Assembly: GCA_001566295.1 (NCBI GenBank)
Contig: KQ964258.1
Coordinates: 62,001-126,000, forward strand
DNA length: 64,000 bases
Direction of reading: 5' to 3'
From: Microdochium bolleyi
Taxonomy: Eukaryota > Ascomycota > Sordariomycetes > Xylariales > Microdochiaceae
Shown: positions 1 to 11,484 of the stretch, one piece after another
Numbering within the stretch: position 1 is the first letter of the stretch
How the letters are laid out: the number at the start of each line of letters is the position of its first letter
Made by a program: the position numbers and the translations under genes
The notes under the pieces: generated by a model
Told to the model about the DNA's origin: nothing
The model's input: only the letters and a program-made list of their open reading frames with translations
Database searches by the model: none

Positions 1-552
1 GGTCAGTTTCCATCTCAGCCCGTTCTGCGAGTGCACGGAAGAACGTCATGACAAGGAGTGTGCATGCCGTGGCCCAAAAGCCATTGTCAGATTTTCAAGG
101 CGTATTACGCTTCCAGACTGTGTGTTTCAGCGACAGGGTATGTCCAATCAACAATCAGGACACAGCGGTATCACCTCAAATGTCAGTGCTTCTCAGGGGC
201 TGTCTGAGTATGGGTCGAGTTCCAAACGAATGGGCCGATATCGTTCGCGACAAGTCCCCACCCGCCTTGCTGCGACGTCGTTCTGCCCCCTGGCACCCAG
301 TACGCTGGTGCGGCTCAGCAGGCCCGTCGGAGAACGCAGCCGTTATGGCGTAGGAAAGTGACTTTCTCGAAGCTCTATTATACGTTCATGACGTGGAAAA
401 GTGGGAAACATTCCATCCCATCATCGCACTTACCCGAAACTCAAGCTTGAGGCGAGCCGTCATCGTGTTCTTCTTAGTGCATTCACCTGTTACAACATTT
501 ATCGACGCACCTTCCATGACCCATTTCGAGGACTGTAGTCAAGAAGGGTGAC
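1..552. other. Left-edge flank, no gene seen
   Basis: No reading frame here has recognisable protein character. A 101-codon ATG frame at 48-353 (+) is unspliced, compositionally random and matches no family I know. The last part is likely promoter and leader of the three-exon gene that starts at 553; an additional 5' exon in this stretch cannot be excluded. Confidence 0.5.
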
Positions 553-1811
553 ATGCTCGCGGACGCTTTGAAAGCCATTAGTGACGACAGCAGCCCGACA
601 GAAGGCATCGCAGAGCTCGTCGTCACGGCTCTGGGATCCGGCGGGCAGTACTACATATGCTGGAGGACACAGCTCGGGGCGTACAAGCAACGTGAGCACT
701 CCACGCAGCGATAGCCCGAAGCGCTAACTGACTGGGGTTTTAGGCTCTCACGCACTCCCGCAGAAGCTGGAGCAATGGCTCTTCCCGAACGATGGATCGA
801 CGAGAGATTTCGAGTCTTTGCAGGTCATACGTACGCCAGTCCCCTTCTCTTGGTCGGCACATCCACAGGCAGGGAGTGTGTAGTTGAAAAAGGCACCACG
901 CTAACAAAAGACTCATTATGATAGTGTACGGTGACGACACCTTCCTCGCGCGAGACCAGGGCGGCGAGATTCGCAGCGATGATTCCCAAGCTGCAGTTAG
1001 CAACCCGCGGAGTCGCTTCCGCCGGGCGACGACAATGAGCGAGGGCACCGCATGGCTGCACCGAAAGTCTGCTGCTCTGCGCCAGCCAGACGCAGCAGAT
1101 ATCCAGCACAAGCGCGCCATGTCTGCGGATCGCCCACCTGCCCTGAGACCTCGGCCTTTGTCTTTGCTCTCCGCCGGCGGCGGCGGCAGCGGCAGCAGCA
1201 ACAGCAGCAACTCAGGACTAGGTTCAAACGCCACGGATCGGCCGCGAAGCCTTCTTGCCGCTATTGACCAGGTGGAAGGGCGCCAGGCACCGCGAGAATC
1301 TGAAAGACGGACACGCGGATCGCTGTCGCGATTGGTGACGAGGACATCGAGCCTGAAGAGGGCAATGGACAGATGGAATACGTTCGATGACCGGTCCAGT
1401 ACGAGGCGGTCGCCTTCGCCGTGTATGACCAGCGAGAGTCGTGAAGATGGCGACTCTCCGTGCTCGTGTCACTGGCAATCTCGACGGCAATCAGCGCAGG
1501 ACGCCGACGAGTGGCCGCGGGTGAAGAGGCCCGCATATGCCGACGCGGGTGTTCAGACGGAGGTGGATCAGGTCAGTCTAGAGGGCCGAAGTCCAGGCAA
1601 CGGTCCCGGAAGAGAGGACGATAAGGCAGGAGAGCGCCAAGTGGGAATAGAATCATGGCGCAATGGCGACGGGCTGGTGTTCGCGAACGAGCACGATACG
1701 GCCTGGGAAAAGGGTCAATTGCTTAGGGTGGCAAACAATCCTATCACGATGGGCCGTATGCAGGATTATTTCCGGAGTGGCACATACACGTTGGGCCAGG
1801 CACTCAGTTAG
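553..1811 (+). CDS. Hypothetical fungal protein, three exons
   Basis: Exons 553-691, 744-830 and 925-1811 join in frame to give 370 aa. Intron 1 (692-743) starts gtgagc and has a gctaac branch site; intron 2 (831-924) starts gtacgc and also has gctaac. The N-terminal 75 residues look folded: a predicted strand around GQYYICWRT is followed by W-LFP and ESLQVILYGDD. Residues 100-330 are low-complexity and Ser/Arg-rich, with a Gly/Ser/Asn run coded by a GGC/AGC repeat near 1174-1213. The C-terminus, PITMGRMQDYFRSG, looks conserved. From memory the layout resembles uncharacterised fungal proteins with a folded N-terminal module and a short C-terminal motif; no function is known to me. The start at 553 is the first ATG after an in-frame stop, but an upstream exon is possible. 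Confidence 0.7.
1174..1213 (+). repeat. GGC/AGC trinucleotide-rich tract, coding
   Basis: Imperfect run of GGC, AGC and AAC codons inside the last exon of the first gene. It encodes a Gly/Ser/Asn linker and is probably length-variable between strains. Confidence 0.8.
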
Positions 1812-2048
1812 CGAGGCACGGAAAGCATGACGAACAATGATGAGGCATTGTAGGCCTCTCGCGATGCCATTATATTGCGAAACTTGGATGTTGTGAGCGG
1901 CAATACAGGCCACTCGTGACTGCTCCCATGTGATCAGTTCCCGACAATCAAGCCCTATGTGAATTGTACCATCTCATGCAGTCCCTGGACAGCTCACCCG
2001 CTAGGGACTAGCGAAGGACGAATGCTTCTCAGCATGGTCAGCAAGCTT

Positions 2049-3014
2049 TCACCTCTTTCCTGCCTGCTGCCAGCTTTCCGTAACGGCTCTCCAGTACTGC
2101 TCCGGATGCCTCCGCATATGCCCAACATGCTCTGACCCGTCAAACTCCTCCAGATCAACCCCGAACCCAAGCTCCTTGGCCTGCGCGGCATGCACCTCGA
2201 TATCCCTCGCCAGGATGATGTCGTCCGCCTGCGAGTAAAGGTACAGCCTCCGCGCCGGCACGGCGATGATGTCCCCGGGCGCGTTGACCGCGGCGCGGCT
2301 GTAAGCGCCTGCGTGGTGACGGCGCATGATCCACTCAAACCCCTTCATCAGCCACAGGAAGGCGTAGCACAGGCCGTATGTCACGGCGTACGGCCAGGGG
2401 AAGCGCGCCGACATGCCGATCGCCATGGCACGCGCCCAGCGGCTGACCTGCTCTCGGAACACGATGCCTCCCGGGGTCGAGTCCAGGACGAGCAGGCGGT
2501 GCGGCAGCGGGGTGCCGAAACGCTGCTTGTACGCGTGCAGCGCGGAGGCGAGGTTGATCCCGCCGGCGTTGGACATGGTGTGCAGGAGGACCGGGCTGAG
2601 CGGGCTCCTGGCGGCGGCCTTGTCGGCTTTCTCACCGGCGTCTGGGGATGAAGTGGCGGTGCTTGTGGTGACAGGAACGGGTCCGTCGGGAAAGGCAGCG
2701 TCGATGACGGGCATCATGCCGGCCACCCGCTCGTGCAGAGGCTGGTAGGCGGCCTTGAAGGTTGTGGCCAGCACAACGACGATGCGCGTGATGGAGGGAA
2801 ACTGGGCCCGGTAGCCGCTGATGTACTTGGCAACGTGTTTGGCCTGGCCGTCGCCCCAGCCGAAGATGACAACAGTCGAGGGGCCATCGTCTGTCGTGGC
2901 AGTAGTGTTTGCAGCCGGTAGTGATGATGTCGCTGGAGGGTACTCAAAGAGGAAGATCTGGTCGGAGTACCGCTTCGCGTTGGGGAACGGCGATGTTTGC
3001 TTGCTGGTGCCCAT
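2049..3014 (-). CDS. DUF829/TMEM53 (PaxU-like) alpha/beta hydrolase
   Basis: Single exon, 321 aa, ATG at 3014. The core reads as the DUF829 family (TMEM53; fungal members are often named after PaxU of the paxilline cluster). A strand and turn VVIFGWGDGQ at 48-57 opens the fold; the nucleophile elbow is TMSNAGG with Ser148; the candidate acid is Asp264 or Asp265 in YSQADD; the candidate base is His296 in GSEHVGH. A Ser/Thr/Ala-rich insertion at 115-140 lies just before the nucleophile strand. A hydrophobic stretch near 215-232 could contact membranes. The substrate is unknown for the family, and the PaxU name does not imply indole-diterpene synthesis here, since no prenyltransferase or terpene cyclase is near. 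It is divergent from the amidohydrolase at 4310, with a 1.3-kb gap. Confidence 0.85.
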   Translation of the reverse strand: MGTSKQTSPFPNAKRYSDQIFLFEYPPATSSLPAANTTATTDDGPSTVVIFGWGDGQAKHVAKYISGYRAQFPSITRIVVVLATTFKAAYQPLHERVAGMMPVIDAAFPDGPVPVTTSTATSSPDAGEKADKAAARSPLSPVLLHTMSNAGGINLASALHAYKQRFGTPLPHRLLVLDSTPGGIVFREQVSRWARAMAIGMSARFPWPYAVTYGLCYAFLWLMKGFEWIMRRHHAGAYSRAAVNAPGDIIAVPARRLYLYSQADDIILARDIEVHAAQAKELGFGVDLEEFDGSEHVGHMRRHPEQYWRAVTESWQQAGKR

Positions 3015-4309
3015 GGTGCCTCTGTTGGTGAATTATGTGTCCGTTGCCTCGAGCCCTCAGTCCTGCGAGCTGGTGACTCCGGGCATCTCTGCCTTTATCA
3101 TCATCGAGTCCCTGATTGCCAAGAAGACGACTGCCATGGCAGGAATCGCCATTTTGTTGGGCACCGAGTTGCTGCTGGCAGGGATGACAGACCCATCCGG
3201 GCGGAAGTGACCCACGGGAAGAGTGGTCCGTCGGAGACATAGCGCCTGTTGGCGAGCTGTCAGCGGAGAGGCGTTTCTTTGCGTCCTTTTTCTCCCACGC
3301 CGAGGCCCCCAACAGCAATCTTTTGCTGGCTTTCCACACTCGGGTTCGTTATAACCAACCACGCCCTAGCTCCAGCCCACCAGCGGGGCTTCCCGTTCCT
3401 TGGACCACAGGCATGTGAAAGCGGCTGTTGCCTTGCCTGTGGCAAGACTCCCTGAGGTCCGGTGCCGTCTCGGTACGCTATAGTGGACCCTCGGCGCCCT
3501 GCTTGAACACGTCGCATTCGCATCGTCAGCTGTGTTGACAGGCACCCCATGTTCCTGACCCCGGCTGCCATGACGGAATCCCGCAGGGCTGACGCTGCCA
3601 GGATCCGAGTCCGACGGCGCCTGAGTTGACGGCACGGGACGGCTAGCCAGAGCCTGCCTACAGAAGCATAAGCAAGAGTGCAATTCCATTGTTGGGCGCC
3701 GTTCATTGGACGTGGCGTATGTCCGGAAGCGACCGAACGTGTGGTCTATCCTTCAGGAGGCCTGTCCAGCTCAGGGCTCAGGGGCCTACACCCAACCCAA
3801 CCGAAGAACTGGAGGCCACTTTGGCCGTCGAGGCACCTTCTGCGACCACGCAGCAGGCCCATCCCGGGGCAGAGGATCCGATCAGAGTTGGGTTGATTGC
3901 AAGGAGGGTTTGCCTGTCCGGTCCACGCGCAGGCATCAAGATGCTCAATATGCGGCGGCAGCAGAGTTGCTGCACCGCTTGTGCTGACACTGCATGCGCC
4001 TGTCAGGGGTTTGGGCCGAGAGAGGAAGCTTGTTGTGCGGCGCCACGCACTCCTGCCGTCATTGTTTCCAGAACCCCCGCGATACGCAGGTCATCACAGT
4101 TGGGACGACGTTGTGACTGGTCGCGAACAGCAACGGTGAGGGTTCTGCCTGGGTTGACTGATCTCAATCGCACGGGGACGCGTGGCTGCATCAGCGGAAC
4201 AACCCTTTAAGACGCCACTGGACAAATACACCTCTCTTGGCAAACTCCAGGTCACAATTGAGACACCACGACCAGGCAGCGGGTGCATTCTCCGAAAGTC
4301 AACATCAAC
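3015..4309. other. Divergent intergenic region
   Basis: Gap of about 1.3 kb between the DUF829 gene (minus) and the amidohydrolase (plus), so it should hold both promoters. Several short frames cross it but none has protein-like composition or plausible splicing partners. I see no repeat or clear TATA box. Confidence 0.6.
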
Positions 4310-5716
4310 ATGGTCCGCCGACAAGTAATGACACTGGCAGCGGATGCGCCTGGCATCCAAGCAGAATCCATTCCGACACCCTCCACCACGTCACTTACCG
4401 TGCACACGAGCGTGCTCTTCGACTCCGAGGCCAAACAGTTCGTCAAGAACGTCTCAGTCGAGGCAGACACCAGCACAGGCCTCATCACCAAGGTCTGGCA
4501 GCGGCCCGGCGACGGCAAGGACGTCCAGCTCGGCAGCGCCGACAACGTCCTCGACCTGCGCGGCTACACGGTGCTCCCCGGCTTCGTCGACGCCCACTCG
4601 CACGTCTTCCTGCACTCGTACCGCGTCACGCCCAGCCTCAATCAGGAGCGCGATGAGTCTCTTGTCGAGCGCATCGTGCGCGCCACGACACACTGCCGCA
4701 CGGCCTTGCTCGCGGGCTACACGACCTACCGTGATCTCGGCAGCGAGGGCCTTCGCGATGTCGACATTGGCTTGCGCGACGCGGTCAACCGCGGGCTGAT
4801 CCCAGGGCCCAGGCTGTTCGTCGTCAGCGAGGCCCTCGCATCATCTGGCAGTTATGCTGTCCGCCACGAATCTCGCCTGAATGGCACATCTGTCCCGCGC
4901 ATCTCAGACCCGTGCGACGGCGTTGAGGGCGTGCGCGCGGCGGTCCGCCGCCGCATCGGCGCCGGAGCGGATGTGATCAAGTTCTACGCCGACTACCGCC
5001 GGCGCGCGGCGCGGTTCCCCGTGCAGGCGTGGCCCGGTGCACCGGCTGTGCGGTTCCCGCCGGCCTCGCTGCTCGAGCGCAGCCCGTCGAGCCCGCTGTT
5101 CAACCAGGAGGAGATGGCTGCGATTGTGGACGAGGCGCGCCGCGCGAGGGCCCCCGTCGCCGCGCACGCCCAGGACGCCGAGGCTGTCATCATGGCGGCG
5201 CGGGCGGGTGTGACGAGCGTCGAGCACGGGTTCGCGCGGTCAGATGAGGCCATCGCGGCGATGAAGGAGCACGGCACCATCTACGTCCCCACGCTGAGCA
5301 TCATCGACCAGGAGAAGGAGAGTGTCGGGAACGAGTTCTGGGCCGATGCCGTCGCACAGGTGCGAAAGGCGTGGGAGGCGGGCATCCCGCTAGCCGTCGG
5401 CGCCGACACGGGCGCGGTCGCGCACGGCAATAACATACGGGAGGCGGAGATCCTGGCCGGGGAAGAGGTCGGGATCCCGCTGGAGGATGTGTTGAGTGCA
5501 CTGACGCTTGGAGGATGGCATGCCTGCGGCGGGGACCTGTGTGGGCGCAGGTTCGGCCGGATCGCGGAGGGCTGGGCGGCGGACCTTGTGGCGCTCAAGG
5601 GTGACCCAAGGGAGGATATCGCTGCGCTGAGGAAGGCGAGGTTCGTGATCAAGGACGGCGAGGTGCTGGTGCAGGACGGGAGGCTGATCACGGATGAGAA
5701 GCCGAGGTTTGACTAG
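4310..5716 (+). CDS. Amidohydrolase superfamily metal-dependent hydrolase
   Basis: Single exon, 468 aa, using the ATG at 4310 in good context; upstream in-frame codons lack an ATG. The metal-site residues of a TIM-barrel amidohydrolase are present in order: HxH in GFVDAHSHVF (His96, His98), the lysine expected to be carbamylated in DVIKFYAD (Lys224), His286 in VAAHAQD, His306 in VEHGF and Asp366 in GADTG. The C-terminal GRIAEGWAADLVAL is the usual return to the beta-sandwich. This layout matches the subgroup of imidazolonepropionase/Xaa-Pro dipeptidase-like enzymes, which includes the ochratoxin-hydrolysing amidase of Aspergillus. Likely substrates are N-acyl or cyclic amides; the real one cannot be read from the sequence. 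No signal peptide, so probably intracellular. Confidence 0.9.
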   Translation: MVRRQVMTLAADAPGIQAESIPTPSTTSLTVHTSVLFDSEAKQFVKNVSVEADTSTGLITKVWQRPGDGKDVQLGSADNVLDLRGYTVLPGFVDAHSHVFLHSYRVTPSLNQERDESLVERIVRATTHCRTALLAGYTTYRDLGSEGLRDVDIGLRDAVNRGLIPGPRLFVVSEALASSGSYAVRHESRLNGTSVPRISDPCDGVEGVRAAVRRRIGAGADVIKFYADYRRRAARFPVQAWPGAPAVRFPPASLLERSPSSPLFNQEEMAAIVDEARRARAPVAAHAQDAEAVIMAARAGVTSVEHGFARSDEAIAAMKEHGTIYVPTLSIIDQEKESVGNEFWADAVAQVRKAWEAGIPLAVGADTGAVAHGNNIREAEILAGEEVGIPLEDVLSALTLGGWHACGGDLCGRRFGRIAEGWAADLVALKGDPREDIAALRKARFVIKDGEVLVQDGRLITDEKPRFD

Positions 5717-7349
5717 GCATGGCCACAGCGGAGAGGAGCTCCCTGATATGGATCGTCCGGACCGCACCCTCGACAGGTCTTCATTCCTTTCCCTTATGTG
5801 TATAACACAGACTGTGTCGACCAGCTTGATCCGCAGCACACGAGCAGTGGGCTACGTCGAACCCCAGACTGATGATTAGAGTTCTCGAAAATCAAGGCAA
5901 CAACCGCACACCTTGATCGAGAAAGGCCAACGCGTGGCAACGCAAGGCGGACTTTGCATGGCAACCAGTGGACCTGCGTGTTAAGCTACTGATTGCACCA
6001 GGGACGGACATCAGGGGAGCTCTTGTGTTCCGATCAAGGGCGAGTGGATGTGCGGGTGAGTGGATGCGGATGTGAAGCTCCGGGCCCGAGTGACGGGCCT
6101 ATTGTCTTGCACAATGGCCCCTCGGGTGCTTCCCGAGACCAACTATTGGTAGGATGATGCGACGGACTTTTCTGTGCTGCTCCTTCTTGGCGATCATACA
6201 ATGCGGATCAAAGCCCAGTCCAGTTGCACGCCCCAGGGGTGGGACCGTGCCGGGCCGCGTCCGGTGTATCGCTGCTGGCTTCCCCGCGAGCCCGCGCACG
6301 ACTACACCAGTAGTGCTCGATTTATGTGCCTGAGTCGTTTCGCAGATCCGGGGACAGGAGCCGCTGCGGCCGAGTCCGGTTCTTGTTGGCGCCGCGGGCC
6401 GCGTAAGCAACTTCTATGACGTCAGAAGAAGTCGAGCAAGCCGGTGGAGGAAGGAAACTCCCGAGCTACCACGGCTTAGTCTGGGGTAGAGTTCGTATCC
6501 TGTGGTGCGTCTCTGCAACTAGTCACACTTACCAACCCCCCCATGCTTGCTGATGGTCGAGCTCCGATCGGGCCATTTCATCCAGCCCGACGGACGACCA
6601 CACGTCTTGGCGCAGTCCAACATCTTTCCAACTACTGATCGTGGGCTGCATCATAGAGCCAATGGCAAGCCGGCGTGGGTGGCGCCAGTCCCATGCAGCT
6701 GCTTTAGACTGCCATGCCGCCTCGGAGGGGAATAGTTCTCATCTCTTCAGCCCCAGCTTCTCCAACTGGTGGCTTGCTTTACCCAGCCTTGGACCATGAT
6801 GCGGAGATGCTTCTCTACCAAGGGAGCGTGTGCACTAGGCTCCGCTTGCTGCATTAGCTCTCCTCCTCGGACGGACCTAGAACCTGGTATACAAGACACG
6901 GCTGCGGGGGCGGCGGATCTTGCCAGTGGTCACTGACAACCACACGGTCATGATGCATCACGACTAGGACGTTCTCGGGTCTGCGCGCCGTGATGGACTC
7001 GCCTCGGCCAACGAGCGCCTCGGATCGTGCATAAGCTCTGGCCTTAGACTCAGCAAAGACTGCGCCTCTTGACAAAGACGAGGCCGATCTCCTCGGGGCT
7101 GTCGATCTGCAATAGCTCAGAGCTTGGATTGAGTGAGTTCTGTCGGGGAGTGAATGTTCGGTCCTCGCCAGGTCGAGCGGCCCCGATATCGTTCAAATAG
7201 CTGTCTGTGGCCTTCCCCTGGCGCGGAGGCACATCAGCTGTTGAGCTTCCGTCTTGTGCAGGAGGAAAATTTTATTGGCATTTCGCAATTGTTCGTACAC
7301 ACTACCCTAGGGTACAGATCACAACAACTACCCTTGAGAGACATTCACA
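5717..7349. other. Intergenic region, no gene seen
   Basis: About 1.6 kb between the amidohydrolase and the fasciclin gene, both on the plus strand. Short frames only, none convincing. The last few hundred bases should carry the fasciclin promoter and leader; an AT-rich stretch ttttattggc near 7270 is the only element of note. Confidence 0.55.
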
Positions 7350-8707
7350 ATGCAGCTCCGACGTGCTTTCGCTCTTGGCCTGGCTGGCACTGCCACCGCC
7401 CAGAATGGCACACCCGACTTGGCCACGGCTCTGTCGTCGCAAAACAGCAGTCTCTCGCTGCTCAATGGTGCGCATCATGAGGGCTGACTGCCCACAAGAG
7501 CTTGAAGAGCTTGTGCTAACATCTTTGGCTTCAGGCCTGATTGCCAACACGACCGGCCTCGCCGACACACTCCGGGGCCTCACCAACGTGACTATTCTGG
7601 CGCCGAACAACGATGCGATCCAGAAGATCCTCAGCAGCTCGATGGCGGCCGGCCTGGCCATGCCCGGTGCGATTCAGAACATTCTGAGCTACCACGTCCT
7701 TAACGGCACCTACTATGCATCCAACTTCACCAGCAGCAACATGTCCATGTTTATCCCCACCCATCTCACCAACTCCATGTACAGCCTGGTCTCTGGTGGC
7801 CAGCGCGTCGAGGTCATGTACAATGGCACCAACGTCACGGCGTACAGCGGCCTGAAGCAGCCTTCGCGCTTCGTCACTACGGTAAGCAGAGCTCTCACAA
7901 TACTCGAGAAAGAGATAGTAAGCTGATACCACCATGTTCGAAGAACGTCAACTTCACCGGTGGCACCATTCACATCATCGACTCGGTCCTGACCGTCCCC
8001 ATGAACGTCACCAGCACTCTGCCCTCGGCCAATCTTACCGCTGCTGCCGGTGCGATTAGGTTTGCCGGGCTCAACCAGACTATCGACACCACACAGAACC
8101 TGACCATCTTCGCACCGAGCAACGACGCCTTCAACGCCGTCGGCAGCGTCTTCTCCAACTTCAGCATGCAGCAGGTCGCCCAGGGCCTCCAGTACCACGT
8201 CGTCCAGGGCCTCGGCTACAGCTCGACGCTCATGAACATGACCATGCGCACCCTCGCCGGCCAGAACCTCAACATCACCGTCATCAACGGCACCGTGTAC
8301 GTCAACAGTGCCAAGGTCACGATCCCCAACATCCTTGTCCGCAACGGTGTCGTCCACGTCATTGACCAGTAAGTCCTTGCCGTCCACCTGTCAAATGTTC
8401 ACAACTCAGCGCCACCATCGCCCTTGATGCTCACACATGTCTGGCTCGCAGGGTCCTCAACGCCAACCAGACGGGCGCCAGTCCGCAGCCCGGCGCGACC
8501 ACCACGACGGCCGCCTTCAGCGGCGCCAGCACGGGCACCGCTGGGATTCCCTTCACCAGCGGCGTCACGGCGGCCACGTCCAACGTGCCCGCCGCTTCGA
8601 CCACGGCGGCCACCTCATCCCGGTCCAACCCGGCCATGCCCATCAAGACTGGTGCCGTCGGTGCCGCGGCCCTCTTTGGTGGTGCGGCTGTCATGATGAA
8701 CCTCTGA
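7350..8707 (+). CDS. Secreted fasciclin (FAS1) protein, GPI-type
   Basis: Four exons (7350-7467, 7535-7881, 7944-8368, 8452-8707) join in frame to 381 aa. Residues 1-17 form a signal peptide ending in ATAQ. Two FAS1 domains follow, roughly 25-180 and 185-325; the first has NVTILAPNNDAI and NILSYHVLNGTYY, the second has NLTIFAPSNDAFNAVG and YHVVQGLGY. Many N-x-S/T sites suggest heavy glycosylation. A Ser/Thr/Ala-rich stalk from about 330 leads to a C-terminal hydrophobic segment (AVGAAALFGGAAVMMNL) typical of a GPI-anchor signal. FAS1 proteins mediate adhesion or cell-wall organisation; a surface role is inferred. Intron 1 has the weaker donor gtgcgc. The P450 follows 0.7 kb downstream on the same strand. 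Confidence 0.93.
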
Positions 8708-9429
8708 GGGTGTGTGGCTTGATCCTTCCTTGTCCTTGTAGCCTCAGCTTCCTGCGGGAATCCTTGCAGTCCAAGAATGTTTGCTCCGACGGACTGGAGC
8801 CTGAGACAAGGCGAGGCTATCTAATCGCCAGCGCATGCCGCTAGCACGTTCTCTGACGCTTAGCACAGAAGAACTTGGCATGATTTCGGGGGGAGAAGAC
8901 GGAGTGGTTGCAGCTTGGCAGGATCAAGAGTATCTGGAGGAAAAGTATTAGCTTTTCTCGTTCCATGAGGCTGTGTTTTGTTCTTTGTGTGAAACCCCAC
9001 TGCGCTCATACGCACGAGCCGAGCTGTACGTAGTAGCAATCATGCGAATTGCTTTGTGCAAGCAAACATGTCCTGTTAAAACCACACTGCGCCATGTGAT
9101 TCGCTCATCATCCGGATTATCTATCAGTCCTCGTCACGGGACACAGCGAGGATGTCGGCCCGGGCGCACGAGCATGGGGGTCTACAGCTCGGGCCGGCCT
9201 TTCAGATGACCGATCACCAGCGGCACAGCAGTGGGCGACTGAACCCTTGTCCGATACATAGCAAACATTTCGGAGCATTAGGAATCAGACAAGCGGCGCT
9301 CGTCGAGATGGCTGGCGGCATGTTTGGTATTTGTATTCTCTCGATCCACTGCGCTGTCTGCTTCTCTGGTCTCGTTGTCAACAGCACCACACGGCAGGAC
9401 ACCTTGCATTCAACCCAGTATTGTACACA
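8708..9429. other. Intergenic region between FAS1 and P450 genes
   Basis: Holds the fasciclin 3' UTR and the P450 promoter and leader. I see no coding potential and no repeats. Confidence 0.6.
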
Positions 9430-11198
9430 ATGGCGATTTTTGAGCAGTACCTCGCCTCCGAGAGGCTCCGGGAGATTTCCCTGGGGGCTTCTCTGGCATG
9501 GGTTGCGGTTCCCTGGCTCTTCTATCGTGTTGCAGTTGCACTCTACAACATATCACCCCTCCACCCGCTCTCCCACATTCCAGGCCCCAGGCTGGCGGCA
9601 ATGTCCTTCTTCTATGAGTTCTGGTACGACGTTGTCCTGGGCGGCAAGTTCACAGGCCAGATCGCCATGATGCACAAGGTCTATGGTAGGTTGAATACAC
9701 TTCACCAATCCGAAGCCACGCCTGCTACTCATCACTGACTTTATGCCACAGGCCCCGTCGTCCGTATCAACCCGCAGGAGCTCCACGTCAGTGACGGCCA
9801 GCTGCTGGATGACATCTACTCCCACGGCAACCGGATCCGCGACAAGTCGGTGCACATGTCGAACAACGCCGGCGGCGCCCTGCGGTTCTCGGGCTTCGGC
9901 ACCGTGCATCACGAGCTGCACCGCGTACGCCGCGCCGCGGTGAGCCGGTACTTCTCGCGCAGCAACATGCTCCGGCTCGAGCCCAGCATTGCGGCGTACA
10001 TTGAGCCGCTGTGCGCCAAGATGCTGCGCATCAGGGAGCCGTACGACGTCCAGCAGGCCTACGCGTGCATCACGGGCGACATCATCACGCAGTACGCGTT
10101 CGGCGAGAGCCCCGGCTTTGTGGAGCAGGAGGGCTGGCTGCCCAACTACATGGAGCAGACCAAGGCGATGATCAGCACGGTCCATCTGTTCAGGTTCTTC
10201 CCGCCGCTGCGGTGGCTCATGACGCTGGCACCGTACATGCGTAACCTCCTGGTCAAGGGCAAGCTGAAGCTCCTCATGACGGAGATGCTCGTCAATGCTC
10301 CGCAGCGTGTGCGCAACGCAAAGGCCGACATCGCTGCCGGCAACGACAAGTCGGACACTGTGCTGTGCAGCATCCTCAAATCGGACCTGCCCGAGTCGGA
10401 CAAGGCGCCCGAGAGGCTTTCTGGCGAGAGCTTTGCACTGCTACTTGGCGGCATCGAGACAACCGCGGTACGTTGGATATCTTGGGATGTATGCTGGCGT
10501 ATTGGCTAACTCAAAGACTTCTAGAAAACGCTGAGCATCATCACCTACCACCTCCTCTCCAAACCACATATCCTCGACACCCTCCGGACTGCCCTCAAGG
10601 ACCACCGTATCGACCCGGAAAAGTTGTCGTGGACCGCGCTCGAAAAGGTCCCGTACCTTGAGGCCGTGATCCTGGAGGGCCTGCGCCTGGGCTATGCCGT
10701 CGCCATACGCCAGCTGCGGGTGGCCCGCACCGAGGTCCTTGTTTACAAGTCCAAGGACGGCAAAATGGAGCTTAGCATCCCCAAGGGCACGCCGATCGGC
10801 ACCTCCACAACCATCATCCACCGCGACGAGGACGTCTTCCCGGACCCGGACACGTACAACCCGCAGCGCTGGACCCAGGCCGACCCGGCGCACCGCAAGG
10901 AGATGGACAAATACTTCATGGCGTTCTCTAAGGGGAGCCGGCAGTGCGTTGGCATGAGGTGAGTGGGACCCACGAACGTGGTAGTTTTCTTTTTCTCGAG
11001 TCACTAACAATGTGACACCTTGACAACAGCCTGGCATGGTGTGAGCTCTATCTCATTACCGCCGCGATGGCTTTGAAGGTGCTCCCACATCTTCGACTGT
11101 ACAAGACAGACCAGGATGACATCACGTATGACTCCGAGTACGGCGTCTATCTGCCGCGGAAGGAGAGCAAGGGGATCCGGGTCCAGTTGGCTGCATAG
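9430..11198 (+). CDS. Cytochrome P450, trichodiene-oxygenase-like
   Basis: Four exons (9430-9685, 9752-10467, 10525-10958, 11030-11198) give 524 aa, typical for a microsomal P450. A membrane anchor lies at about 15-40, followed by the hinge HIPGPRLAAM. The I-helix motif reads LLGGIETTA, an acceptable variant of AGxxT. The K-helix ExxR is EGLR, preceded by KVPYLEAVIL. The PERF-like region is PQRW. The heme loop is FSKGSRQCVGM with Cys465 as the iron ligand, split by the last intron just after Met468. The motifs IPGPRLAAMSFFYEFWYDVV and YFMAFSKGSRQCVGMSLA resemble the CYP58/trichodiene oxygenase-like group, but that similarity covers many P450s of unrelated pathways. No terpene cyclase lies in the window, so a trichothecene role should not be assumed. 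Confidence 0.95.
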
Positions 11199-11484
11199 TT
11201 GTATGTCGCGGGGGAGCTGGCCTCTGCACAGAAAGGACGAAAGTATGAGTGAGATCACCAACATGCTTTGTCAGCTCTGTGTGGTCCTTAGGGTCCACGA
11301 TCGATAGGGGGGCTTACCCACAGCTTCTGTCACGATGTACTCATGGCGCGATAGCTACGTAGCGAACGATTTATTTCAATTGGGTATCCATCATCATCAA
11401 ACAGTCCATGTTTTGCCAAGCACGCCTTACAAGAGTGTTTATACCGCTCAGCACTTAAATCCAAGTCCAACTGCCCGGTATCCC

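Noticed and set aside
7713..8387. 224-codon minus-strand frame across the fasciclin gene
   Set aside because: Antisense shadow; it ignores the well supported introns and has no domain.
2049..11198. Trichothecene or indole-diterpene biosynthetic cluster
   Set aside because: Only PaxU-like and CYP58-like similarity exists; no terpene cyclase, prenyltransferase, PKS or NRPS is present, so names of homologues are not evidence of a cluster.
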